DNA of 22,844 bases from Triparma columacea. Taxonomy: Eukaryota > Sar > Bolidophyceae > Parmales > Triparmaceae. The DNA is taken from the NCBI GenBank assembly GCA_030267965.1, contig BRYA01000624.1, forward strand, positions 1-22,844. Reading direction: 5' to 3'. A program made the position numbers and the translations under genes. The notes under the pieces are model-generated. The model had not been told where the DNA came from. It ran no database searches and saw only the letters and a list, made by a program, of their open reading frames with translations. Positions 14,050-22,782 of this stretch are shown piece after piece (position 1 is the stretch's first letter; each line of letters begins with the position of its first letter).

Positions 14050-15552
14050 ATGCCCAAATTAGCAGTATACTCTGGCAAAGAGAGATTCTATTATGATGGT
14101 GAACTCACAGAGGTGACTTTTGCAAAGGGAGTGACATCGATTGGGGATGGCGCCTTCCAAGGATGCTCCTCCCTCATGGCCATCACCATCCCGGACACAG
14201 TGACGAAGATTGGCGAACGCGCCTTTGCAGGATGCTCCTCCCTCACGGCCATCACCATTCCGGACTCAGTGATGACGATTGGCAAATACGCCTTCCAAGA
14301 CTGCTCCTCCCTCACAGCCATCACTATCCCGGATGGAGTAACTACAATTTGCAAGGGCGCCTTCAGTGGATGCTCCTCCCTCGCAGCCATCACAATCCCG
14401 GACGGAGTGACGACAATTGGCTATGAAGCCTTTGCAGTATGCTCCTCCCTCGCAGCCATCACAATCCCGGACTCTGTGACGACGATTGGCGATGACGCCT
14501 TCTGCAGATGTTCCTCCCTCACGGCCATCACAATCCCAGACGGAGTGACGAGGATTGGCATGCACACCTTCTTCGGATGCTCCTCCCTCACAGCCATCAC
14601 AATCCCAGACGGAGTGACGAGGATTGGCGATTACGCCTTCCACGGATGCTCCTCTCTCACGGCCATCATCATCCCAGATGGAGTGACAACGATTGGTGGA
14701 CGCGCCTTCTATGGATGCTCCTCCCTCACCGCCATCACAATCCCGGACTCTGTGACGACGATTGGCATGCACACCTTCTTCGGATGTTCCTCCCTCACGG
14801 CCATCACAATCCCAGACGGAGTGACGAGGATTGGCGATTACGCCTTCTGCGGATGCTCCTCCCTCACGGCCATCACCATTCCGGACTCAGTGACCTCGAT
14901 TGGCGACTGGGCCTTTCAAGGATGCTCCTCCCTCACGGCCATCACTATCCCGGATGCAGTGACTACAATTTGCAAGGGCGCCTTCAGTGGATGCTCCTCC
15001 CTCGCAGCCATCACAATCCCGGACGGAGTGACAACGATTGGCGATTACGCCTTCAGCCAATGCTCCTCCCTCGCAGCCATCACAATCCCGGACGGAGTGA
15101 CAACGATTGGTGAACGCGCCTTCAGGTACTGCTCCTCCCTCACAGCCATCACAATCCCGGACGGAGTGACGGAGATTAGTGATGGCGCCTTCTCTGACTG
15201 CTCCTCCCTCACGGCCATCACCATCCCGGACTCAGTGACTACGATTAGCCACAACGCATTCCACGGATGCTCTGCCCTGACAAGACTCAGTTTATCTCCT
15301 GCCGTCTTCGTCGGTTTGAACTGCTTCGCAAACTGCACTGCTCTAATCTCTGCCGCTGCTGATCAAAATATGCCGACTGTCAAGGACCTCCTCAATTCTA
15401 GGTGGCATCGCATACTTGGACGCGTCACAGTTCTGTCCTGCCTCAAGACACTCTTGGAGGATCAAAATAACCATAACCCTAACGGAGGTGAATCACTCAC
15501 ATCTGGGGGGCTCCCGAAGGTTATGTGGAGAGTTATACTGGAATTTCTGTAA
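14050..15552 (+). CDS. BspA-type leucine-rich-repeat protein B
   Basis: Intronless, 500 residues, the longest of the three paralogues, with sixteen 23-residue CSSL units followed by CSALTRLSL and CTALISAA. Several unit pairs are repeated within the gene: GMHTFFGCSSL followed by RIGDYAF occurs twice three units apart, and ICKGAFSGCSSLAAI occurs at units 4 and 13. Repeat number therefore changes by unequal exchange. The C-terminus is DLLNSRWHRILGRVTVLSCL, an Asn-rich spacer without the basic stretch of A, and PKVMWRVILEFL. The type is LRR_5, a scaffold for binding, with no signal peptide and no membrane segment. The cap MPKLAVYSGKERFYYD is shared in pattern with A and C. Confidence 0.9.
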   Translation: MPKLAVYSGKERFYYDGELTEVTFAKGVTSIGDGAFQGCSSLMAITIPDTVTKIGERAFAGCSSLTAITIPDSVMTIGKYAFQDCSSLTAITIPDGVTTICKGAFSGCSSLAAITIPDGVTTIGYEAFAVCSSLAAITIPDSVTTIGDDAFCRCSSLTAITIPDGVTRIGMHTFFGCSSLTAITIPDGVTRIGDYAFHGCSSLTAIIIPDGVTTIGGRAFYGCSSLTAITIPDSVTTIGMHTFFGCSSLTAITIPDGVTRIGDYAFCGCSSLTAITIPDSVTSIGDWAFQGCSSLTAITIPDAVTTICKGAFSGCSSLAAITIPDGVTTIGDYAFSQCSSLAAITIPDGVTTIGERAFRYCSSLTAITIPDGVTEISDGAFSDCSSLTAITIPDSVTTISHNAFHGCSALTRLSLSPAVFVGLNCFANCTALISAAADQNMPTVKDLLNSRWHRILGRVTVLSCLKTLLEDQNNHNPNGGESLTSGGLPKVMWRVILEFL

Positions 15553-15967
15553 CTCTAAAGCCACTGTTGAACGGCATGCAGAAGGGTCCCGAATTATTAT
15601 TTACGCACAACGTTTTCTTTTTCCATTTACGAACAAACGTTTTCTTTTTGAAGGCTCCAAAACTCCAAAAACCTCCAAACCATTTTGGGGCTTTGAGAAA
15701 GATTTGGGCATTATTGGCAAGAAAGCTGTATTATAGACTGTAGATACTTTTTACGATCAACCTAACTCTTCACAATACCAACAACGATACTACTACCTAC
15801 ATCATTTCCAAACATATTGTAGTACTAAATCAAATTGGCCCCAACAAAACCACATCGCCCAAATCCCCAACTTTCAATCTCCTCCTCTCCATCTAAACAT
15901 TTACGCCATACCCTAACTCAAGCGCTGTAAGGACTTATTCTTTCATCCTTCCCAAATCCTTCCCAAA
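15553..15967. other. Spacer between LRR genes B and C, with conserved leader
   Basis: No gene is seen. The matching region begins at about 15693 (GATTTGGGCATTATTGGC, GCAAGAAAGCTG) and runs to the ATG. The leader block at 15868-15930 differs from A and B (CCCTAACTCAAGCGCTG), so C is the most diverged of the three promoters. The final TTCCCAAATCCTTCCCAAAA is identical to that before gene B. Confidence 0.5.
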
Positions 15968-17056
15968 ATGCCCAAATCAGCTGTATACTCTGGCGTAGAG
16001 AGCTTCATTTTAGATCGTGAACTCACAGAGGTGACTTTTGCAAAGGGAGTGACGTCAATTGGCGAAGACGCCTTCAGTGATTGCTCCTCCCTCACGGCCA
16101 TCACAATCCCAGACGGAGTGATGAGGATTGGCGTTCAAGCCTTTGCAGGATGCTCCTCCCTCGCGGCCATCACCATCCCGGACGGAGTGACGACAATTGA
16201 CGCATGGGCCTTCTGCGAATGCTCCTCCCTCACGGCCATCACAATTCCGGATGGAGTGACAACAATTAGCGATCACGCCTTCGACGGATGCTCCTCCCTC
16301 ACAGCCATCACAATCCCGGAAGGAGTGACGTCAATTGGCGTTGACGCCTTCAGGGAATGCTCCTCCCTCGCAGCCATCACAATCCCAGATGGAGTGACGA
16401 CAATTGGCAACGACGCCTTCCAAGGATGCTCCTCCCTCACCGCCATCACCATTCCGGACTCAGTGAGGACGATTGGCGAGCAGGCCTTCTTGGGATGCTC
16501 CTCCCTCACGGCCATCACAATCCCGGACTCGGTGACGACAATTGGCGAAAGCGCCTTCTTTGGATGCTCCTCCCTCACGGCCATCACCATCCCGGACGGA
16601 GTGACTACAATTGGCGAAAGCGCCTTCTACTACTGCTCCTCCCTCACCGCCATCACAATCCCGGAGGGAGTGACGATGATTGGCGTTATGGCCTTCAGGG
16701 AATGCTCCTCCCTCACGGCCATCACAATCCCGGACTCAGTGACGACTATTAGCCATGGCACCTTCTGGGGATGCTCTGCCCTGACTAGACTCAGTTTATC
16801 TCCTGCTGTCTCCATCGGTGTAAACTGCTTCTCAGACTGCACCGCCCTAATCTCTGCCGCTGCCTCACAAAATATGCCGACTGTCAAGGACCTCCTCAAT
16901 TCTAGGTGGCACCGCATACTTGAACGCGTCACCGTTCTGTCCTGCCTCAAGACACTCTTGGAGGATCAAAATAACCATAACACTAACGGAGGTGAATCGC
17001 TCACATCTGGGGGGCTCCCGAAAGTTATGTGGAGAGTTATTCTGGAATTTCTGTAA
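15968..17056 (+). CDS. BspA-type leucine-rich-repeat protein C
   Basis: Intronless, 362 residues, with ten 23-residue CSSL units, then CSALTRLSL and CTALISAA. The C-terminal region is nearly the same as in B (DLLNSRWHRILERVTVLSCL and PKVMWRVILEFL), so B and C are closer to each other than to A. The cap MPKSAVYSGVESFILD instead resembles that of A, which suggests gene conversion or domain shuffling among the three. The role is presumably protein or glycan binding; no catalytic domain is present. Two motifs GESAFFGCSSL and GESAFYYCSSL stand side by side as a local duplication. Confidence 0.9.
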   Translation: MPKSAVYSGVESFILDRELTEVTFAKGVTSIGEDAFSDCSSLTAITIPDGVMRIGVQAFAGCSSLAAITIPDGVTTIDAWAFCECSSLTAITIPDGVTTISDHAFDGCSSLTAITIPEGVTSIGVDAFRECSSLAAITIPDGVTTIGNDAFQGCSSLTAITIPDSVRTIGEQAFLGCSSLTAITIPDSVTTIGESAFFGCSSLTAITIPDGVTTIGESAFYYCSSLTAITIPEGVTMIGVMAFRECSSLTAITIPDSVTTISHGTFWGCSALTRLSLSPAVSIGVNCFSDCTALISAAASQNMPTVKDLLNSRWHRILERVTVLSCLKTLLEDQNNHNTNGGESLTSGGLPKVMWRVILEFL

Positions 17057-17179
17057 CTCTAAAGTCACTGTTGAAAGGCAAGCAGCACAACATTTCCATT
17101 TTTTGCCAAAATCAAAACCCATTTTCCTCCTAAAGCACCTCTTTGTCCCACATTACAACATACATTAAAACAGCACAAT

Positions 17180-18535
17180 ATGGACACATTTCCTGGATAC
17201 CAATCTATAAGAGAGGTAAATTAGAACTACACTCACACATACATACACATACAAACACACATACACACACACACATATATCTTACACGCCCACTCCCACG
17301 CACACTCCAAAATCACAGCTTGGTAGAGGAACCTATGGAGTCGTTACCCTTGCTCGTCCCGTACCTCGTGATTCGTCGTCCCCTCAATCATCCCCTTCCC
17401 CATCTAAGCGTTTAAAAGCCACCCCATCAGTCGAGAGTGGTAAGGATGAGGAACTGGTTGCGATAAAGAGGATCCTGGCGGTCACGCTTACGGCGAAGAC
17501 GGAGAAGGAAAGGATCAGGGAGGAGAAAGCGGCAATGAGGAACGGGGTCAACATGAGCGCGCTTAGGGAGGTCAAGGTGAGGGGTTTTGGGGACAGGTTG
17601 GGGGGGAGACGAAAAAACACCGGCTTGACAACAACAACGACATCAAACAACACAACCCCCACAACCCCCACAACAACCCCCCCCCACTCACAGTCCCCCC
17701 TCCGTTCCCCTCCCCCCAATAATAGATCCTCCGTGAGTTATCTCTACCCGGTTCAAAATGTCTTGGTTCCTCCAACATAATGCGTCTCCTCGACGTGTTC
17801 CTTCAGCCCCCAAACTCCGACATTTGCGCCGTCTACGAGTACTGTCCGTCCGACCTCCAGAAGGTCCTATCCACGACCAACTCACTACCTATTAAAACTG
17901 GGGACGTTAAATCTTTCTTAAGGACATTGCTAGAGGGTCTTTCCTTCTGTCATGATCGTGGGGTTGTGCATAGGGATCTTAAACCTGATAATCTCCTCTT
18001 CACCCGAACCAAGGTAATGAAGCTCGGTGATTTCGGCTTATCCCGCGTAGTCCCCGATCCTGGACATCCCATGTCTGTTGAACCCGTAACACTATGGTAC
18101 AAGCCCCCGGAGATGCTTTTAGGGGAGGGGTACTACAACCAAAAGGCAGACGTGTGGAGCGCTGGATGCGTGTTTGCTGAGTGCATGTTAAGGAGACCGT
18201 TTTTAACGGGAGGACCGGGTGACTATAGTCAACTTGAGAAAATATTCAACGTCTTTGGGACGCCTAATGAAACGAACTGGCCGAACTATGAGCTACTACC
18301 TCTATGCGTAAGGGGGTTAAAGTGGAGTGGGGGTGAGGGTGGAGGTAAGGGTGAATGTGGGGTTGAACTTAAGGATATTTTCAAAGCGGCTAAGAGTGAC
18401 GCCGTTGACCTGCTGGAGAAAATTATGAAACTCAACCCGAAGGAAAGGATTGAGGCGAAGGAGGCACTTAAACACCCGTACTTTCAAAACGCACCGGTGG
18501 AAACTGAGAGGAGTAAACTTCCTATACCACTGTGA
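17180..18535 (+). CDS. CDK7: CDK7/CDKD-type cyclin-dependent kinase
   Basis: Three exons: 17180-17215, 17319-17576 and 17726-18535, all phase 0, giving 367 residues. The first exon, MDTFPGYQSIRE, joins to LGRGTYGVV, making the glycine-rich loop. The catalytic Lys is in VAIKR (residue 62). The cyclin-binding helix is GVNMSALREVK (~88-98), the CDK7/CDKD version of PSTAIRE. Splicing then restores ALREVK-ILRELS. HRDLKPDN is at 180-187, DFG at 200-202, and PPE (for APE) at 225-227. The C-terminal HPYFQNAP and KLPIPL match the CDK7 tail pattern. This kinase is the CDK-activating kinase and the TFIIH kinase for the RNA polymerase II C-terminal domain. Oddities are two insertions in the N-lobe (Ser/Pro-rich after the loop, charged before the helix), a Ser (about 215) where the activating Thr is expected, and TLWYKPPE in place of TRWYRAPE. 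The stop is 34 bp from the convergent MFS gene. Confidence 0.88.
17216..17318 (+). other. Kinase intron 1, containing a CA microsatellite
   Basis: The intron is 103 nt, from GTAAAT to ATCACAG. It must be removed because the frame meets TAG at once. Most of it is a CA/CATA microsatellite (about 17231-17280). There is no poly-U; the tract before the acceptor is CCCACTCCCACGCACACTCC. Length variation of the repeat may affect splicing, which is inference. Confidence 0.8.
17231..17280. repeat. CA-rich microsatellite
   Basis: Imperfect (CA)n and CATA repeats, with the purest part ACACACACACACA at about 17262-17275. It lies inside intron 1 of the kinase gene. Confidence 0.85.
17577..17725 (+). other. 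Kinase intron 2, G-runs then C-runs
   Basis: The intron is 149 nt, from AAG|GTGAGG to AATAATAG|ATCCTC. The donor side has several runs of four or more G (GGGGTTTTGGGG and GGGGGGG). The acceptor side has many runs of C after CA-rich sequence with an ACTCAC branch-like site. Removing it fuses SALREVK to ILRELS as expected for CDK7. Confidence 0.8.
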
Positions 18536-18569
18536 TTCTTTTGGTTGCAAATGCTAGACTGTTCCAGTC

Positions 18570-20113
18570 CTAGGGGTTCTTTATTAAGGGTTCGCTTAGG
18601 CCTCTTCCCTCGCCTTCCCTCCAGCCCTTGGCACTATTCCCCGTCCTCCTCTTCCTCCTCCTCCTCCCGCTGCTCCCCCTTCTCCTCTCCGCCTGTTCCC
18701 CTTCGCTCGGTAGTCCAAATAGCGCCAGCAGCGGCATCGTCGCCGCCAGCTGCATAGTCCCCGTCACCAGGAAGTTACCCACGATCCCAATCTCACCAAC
18801 GAGGTACCCCCCCACGGCCGCTGAACCGCTCCAGGAGAACATATTAACGCTCTCTAGAAAAGTGAACCTACCCCTCTCTGACTTTTTAACGCAGTCGTAA
18901 AGCTGGCTTGACGTCAACGCCTTCGTGCAGTTCATCGTGGTTGTACGCAGGACGTAAAGGAACAGGGTTAAGTAGACACTGCAGTTACGGTCGTAGGATA
19001 GGAGCATAAAACCCATGGAGGTTATGCCGACCCATTTGAAGAGGCAGGCTGTCTGGCACCTACCCCGACTTAGTGAGATGCGCCGGGCGAGGCGAGAGAG
19101 GTAGATAATAATTAGGGGTGAGATTATGTAAAGGCACTGGACGACGATCGGGGATAGGCCGAGGTTGTCGTAGAAGAATATGGGGAAGAAACGGATGCTC
19201 ATGCCGCTCGCGAGGCCAGAGATTAGGTCTGAGGTTGCTATTATTATGGGCACACGTCTGTTCCTAACCTCCTCCTTGTCGTCGCTTTCTCCTTCCTCCT
19301 CCTCCTCCTCCTCTTCCTTCCCCTCCGCACCCTCGCCCCCCGTCACATCCAGGAGATCCTCCCCCTCCACCTCCCCCTCCTCCTCCTCCTCCTCCTCCTG
19401 TCCCTCCCCCGCCCTATCGTCGTCGAGTCTACAAAGGCTAATCAGCGCCGGCACGCAAACCCCCTGCCCGGCAAGTATAACCCACTCGCAGTCCTCCTCC
19501 GTCCACTCGTTCCCTAAACCCGCGAACATAGCCACAGCCACAAGGGGACCAAGGCAGGTACCGAAAGACTGGACCTGCTGCTTCCTGGTTAAGACCTTGG
19601 AACGGGAACCGTCGGGGGTACTGTCTGAGAGGAGGGCCTCTCCGGAGGTGTATGCCATACCGTAGAAAGCACCGTACATGCTAGTTCCAGATAGGAGCAG
19701 GTAGTAGTTGGATGACCAGACGGCGCATGAGGTCACTATTAAGGAACCGAAACCAACGACTAGCGATGCTTTTATCACGGAGTCCCTCCTGTATTTATCA
19801 GCAACTATACCAGCCGGGAACGACGCCAGCACCTGAGCGAGACTGCGAGTGAGTGGTGAAGCGAACGAAGACGACGTGAGAAAGCTTGGTTAGGAAACGG
19901 ACCCTTCACCCCCCCCCTCCTTCGCAGCGCCCCTCCCTCCAAACCTCCTCCTCACCCCATGGCTCCTGTCAAATTTCCAACCGCAGTTGGGCTCTCGCTC
20001 TCAGTTATGTACACGTAAGCTGCCAACACGCTCTGGGACCAAAGCGACCGGGCGGCGAATGCCAGCCCCGTGAATATTAGGTATGATCTCACGTTGTGGG
20101 AATTAAACAACAT
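18570..20113 (-). CDS. Major facilitator superfamily transporter
   Basis: Two exons: 20113-19956 and 19842-18570, giving 476 residues. The ORF appears to start at 19832 with GTG, but that lies just inside an exon. The upstream exon, MLFNSHNVRSYLIFTGLAF onward, supplies the first membrane helix and ends GNLTGAMG. The phase-2 junction then gives GLAQVLASFPAGIVADKYRR, which fits the family motif between helices 2 and 3 (G-x-x-x-D-K-x-x-R). About 12 hydrophobic segments are visible. Between helices 6 and 7 is a cytoplasmic loop (about 200-245) with long Glu runs. The tail is basic (RRRRKRR) and ends EPLIKNP, with a dileucine-like EPLI. The substrate cannot be told from sequence. It starts 229 bp from a divergent + strand gene. 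Confidence 0.83.
19843..19955 (-). other. Intron of the MFS gene
   Basis: The intron is 113 nt, from ATGGG|GTGAGG to CTCACTCGCAG|T, phase 2. The donor half is G-rich, including a run of eight G. The acceptor half is C/T-rich with CCTAACC as a candidate branch site. An alternative acceptor 9 nt downstream (CTCAG|GTGCTG) would break the frame. Confidence 0.75.
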
Positions 20114-20342
20114 TACAAAGAGATCGAGTTGGCAGGGGGGCTGGAAGAAATTAGATTAGAGACGAGATAGAGTTGAAAGGAGAAGTATATTGTCGTCAAA
20201 TATACACTACACGGGTCGGATATAGATACAATAATTCACGCAGGAACAACGTTCTATTAACTCTCAACTTCTTCCAAAATTCGGTCTAAAAAAAATCCAA
20301 AGCGTCCGAACTGAAAGTTTTACAAAAAGGGACAATCATACA
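20114..20342. promoter_or_regulatory. Bidirectional promoter region
   Basis: 229 bp lies between the MFS start codon (minus) and the start codon of the + strand membrane protein. It is less GC-rich than the flanks, with ATTAGATTAG and CGTCAAATATACAC. No defined box can be named. Sharing by both genes is inferred from the divergent arrangement. Confidence 0.45.
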
Positions 20343-21172
20343 ATGAGCGTTGCCTTGCTGAGAAAGGTGGCAAGACGCCTCCAGTCTATGGTCGGCCTCT
20401 GTCTCGTGGCTCTCTTCTTTTCCCTCAAGCGTGGGGATGTGGCTCTGTTCACCCTTCTGGTCTGGTTCTGGCTGAAGAGGGCAAGTGGGATTCTCTCCAA
20501 CCCTTGTTGCCTCTTCCTTCCTAACCCCCCCTCCCCCCCGATCTTCCTCCCTCCCGCGCGCTCCAGATCGGCAAGTCGTACCTCCGCAAGCCCTACTCTG
20601 ACAAGACTTCAAAATATCTTCAAGCATCTCTCGCCACGACTATTCTCTTCTCCCTCTGTGCGTTTCTCTCCCTCACGTATGGCGTATGCTCGGGGAAAAG
20701 AGACATATCGTGCATGGTGACGTTCCTCCAGTTCATCATTACCGTCTGTGTTTGCATAAACCTGAGAGACGTGAGGCAGTCCCAAGTGTACTGGAGGGTT
20801 CACCGATCCACTGCCGGTAAGTCCTTAAGCCAGTCCGCCTCTTCCCCCATGAGGAGGGTCGACGAGGACAGAGATGACATTGAGGATCAAAATTATCTCG
20901 ATGAGGATGAGGATGAGATTGAGATGGAGAGGAACGAGAATCGCCATTTCTCCATGCGATCAACCCTCTCTACCCACGCATCCGATGCGCACTTGAGAAG
21001 GTCGGAAAGAAGGAGAAAGAAATTTATTTACGATGAAAGTGCAGCCTTTTGTTTACCCCATAAACACCCCATCCCCCCCCCCCTCATCCTCATCCCCCCC
21101 CCCCCCCTTTCTGTTGTCACTTCTCAACTCGCTCTTCCCTGTTGCCCTGCTCTTACCAAATCTCTTGGATGA
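20343..21172 (+). CDS. Small multi-pass membrane protein, unknown function (3' end uncertain)
   Basis: Two exons are proposed, 20343-20480 and 20567-21172, giving 247 residues. The junction fuses FTLLVWFWLKR to IGKSYLRKPYSDK. Four hydrophobic segments are seen: two in the first exon (about 17-44, short), then ATTILFSLCAFLSL and MVTFLQFIITVCVCI. A hydrophilic tail follows with an acidic cluster (EDQNYLDEDEDEIEME) and a basic cluster (RRSERRRKK). Past residue ~215 the frame enters C-homopolymer sequence giving Pro and Leu runs and may no longer be coding, so a further intron or an earlier end is possible. A strong donor-like GTAAGT at 20817-20822 lies within the exon. I do not recognise the family. 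Confidence 0.6.
20481..20566 (+). other. Probable GC-AG intron
   Basis: 86 nt between AAGAGG|GCAAGT and GCTCCAG|ATCGGC. GCAAGT after AG is the standard rare GC donor. A CCTAAC branch-like site is followed by C-rich pyrimidine sequence to the acceptor. The nearby GT alternatives do not keep the frame or match the donor consensus. Confidence 0.6.
21072..21107. repeat. C homopolymer runs
   Basis: Two runs of 12-14 C (about 21073-21083 and 21094-21107) flank CTCATCCTCAT. They resemble the pyrimidine tracts of introns in this window and are also likely sites of sequencing error. Confidence 0.8.
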
Positions 21173-21188
21173 GCGTGTTCCGCTACCT

Positions 21189-22782
21189 TTAGAATCGTGC
21201 GCTCTTCCTGACGACAACATTCTTCGCCTCCGTGACCCTCTTCGACTTTGCCACTGGGGGGTTTGACTGGACCGGCACCCACATGCCGTGCGGCTTATAG
21301 CCCTTTGATCTTTGAATGAAGATGGGGGCCTCGCTGGTCATCATCTCGTTACCTAAGGCGACGGGGGGCAGGTTGACGATCTCTTTGATGCGTTCGACAA
21401 GGGCTTCCCCCCCGAGCACGCAGTGCGCTCGTACAAATCGCATATAGGATTTGACTTCGACGAAGTTGCCCGGCCTCCTGTTCTCCTCGTCAGAGTTGAA
21501 CATCCAGGAGATCTGCTTTTGCGTAAAGGAGAGCAGCGTGATAGCCCCCCTTCCACTTAGCATTATTCTCCCCTCAAACTTGTCAACCTCGCGTGCGGTG
21601 TCGTGGTTGACGTTAAAAACAATGAACTTCCTTTGGTCCGGCAGGTTCCTGGCCGCCGACTCCTTCTCCTCCTCCAGCAACGCGCCCCCCCTGGCCGCCG
21701 ACACCGACCCAGAATTCTCCAGCACTGAAACCAGGCCCCCCCTGGCAGTGGGCTCCGACCCAGACCCCTCCTCCAGGAGCAGGAAGATGAGGACATCAAT
21801 CAGTCCGTGACCGAGTGGGGAAGCCGTCATGCTGGTGTTATGATCCGATTTGTGGAAATAAGGGTTGCGAATGTTACCGCCGTCGGCGCCGGTTTTCAGA
21901 TTTCTGTTGGACCTGCTGGCATTGCCGTCGTACCTCCTGGCATTGATCTTGGCGGTGAAGAATCGACACCTGGGGTTTTCGGCAGAGTACGTGGGGTTGG
22001 CGAACGGCGCTGTTTCAGGAACGTCCTCGACCTTGAACGCCAGAGAGATTCCAGCAGCGGTCAGTTGGGCCGTCTGGGCAGAGATGGTCGGATATGCGGT
22101 ATCATTGAAGATGGTTGCGACGATGGCACCACCCTCAGCGTGCGTGGCATAGCTGGGCAAGAGAAAGGGGGGGGGCGGGGGGGGGTGAGGAGGGGTTGAG
22201 GGGGGGGGGTTGAGGGGGGGGTTGCTCTTACTTGTTTCCGCGGGAATAGAAGGTGAACGCGTCGGTAACCAGCGCCTTGCGATGGTCGACCTGCTTTGTC
22301 TGCAGGCACATCATAGACGCACACTGCCGAAGGTTAGTCCTCGCGGCCTCCCAGTTGTTTGCCACAAGGACGCCACCTAGTCCCTCTCTTGCCATGTAGT
22401 TCACCTGTCTGATACTAACGGATTTATACTTGACCGGCCTGCCCACATCGAACGCAAACAAGGTGGATGTGTAGACCTTGAGCTGGCCGGGCGTAGACAG
22501 CCAGAAGACAAGCAGGCGGTCGATGTCCTTGCTGTCTGCCACCATCTCGCAGATATTGGCTTGGAATTTTTTTGACTGGTGTGAGTCAAGGTCGATGAAC
22601 GTGAGGCTAATTAGGGACTTTATTTCAACGATGAAGTTGCCCTCACGCCCTTCGTGGCAGGCAGCCCACTGCTTGGCCCAAGCCTTGTCCACGACTTCGT
22701 CGTTGAAGTTGCACCTGGCGTCGACGGGCAGGAGAGCGTCACAGTCGGCAGCCTTCTCCGGTGCGGCGAGGAGACGGAGCAT
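21189..22782 (-). CDS. Protein of unknown function, two exons, possibly 5'-partial
   Basis: The exons are 22782-22232 (551 nt from the first ATG) and 22152-21189, joined in phase 2 to give FYSRGNNYATHAEGG. From that ATG the product is 504 residues. However, an acceptor-like GCGCAG preceded by a C-rich tract lies only four bases upstream of the ATG, so the true start may be in an exon beyond the window edge. Visible features are mixed alpha/beta segments such as GNFIVEIKSLISLTFIDLD, RLLVFWLSTPG and a second GNFVEVKSYMRF, hinting at two related halves. A low-complexity Glu/Ala/Gly loop sits in the middle and the C-terminus is basic. No membrane helix or catalytic motif is recognised, and I cannot assign a family. 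The stop is 16 bp from the stop of the convergent gene. Confidence 0.65.
22153..22231 (-). other. Intron with almost pure C tracts
   Basis: 79 nt from AACAA|GTAAGA to TTGCCCAG|CTATGCC. On the coding strand nearly all of it is runs of 8-10 C separated by TCAA or TCCTCA. The joined frame continues without a stop, which supports the junctions. Homopolymer lengths here are likely unreliable in an assembly. Confidence 0.75.

Noticed and set aside
15475..15483. Internal telomere-like AACCCTAAC
   Set aside because: It lies in the coding tail of LRR gene B and is a single chance match.
14091..16752. His-rich and Gly-rich ORFs in other frames of the LRR genes (HGHHNPGRSDD, REEHPWKA)
   Set aside because: They are shadows of the 69-bp repeat, which is open in several frames.
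12520..16780. CRISPR-like regular repeats
   Set aside because: The 69-bp periodicity is coding LRR sequence in a eukaryotic chromosome, with no spacer structure.
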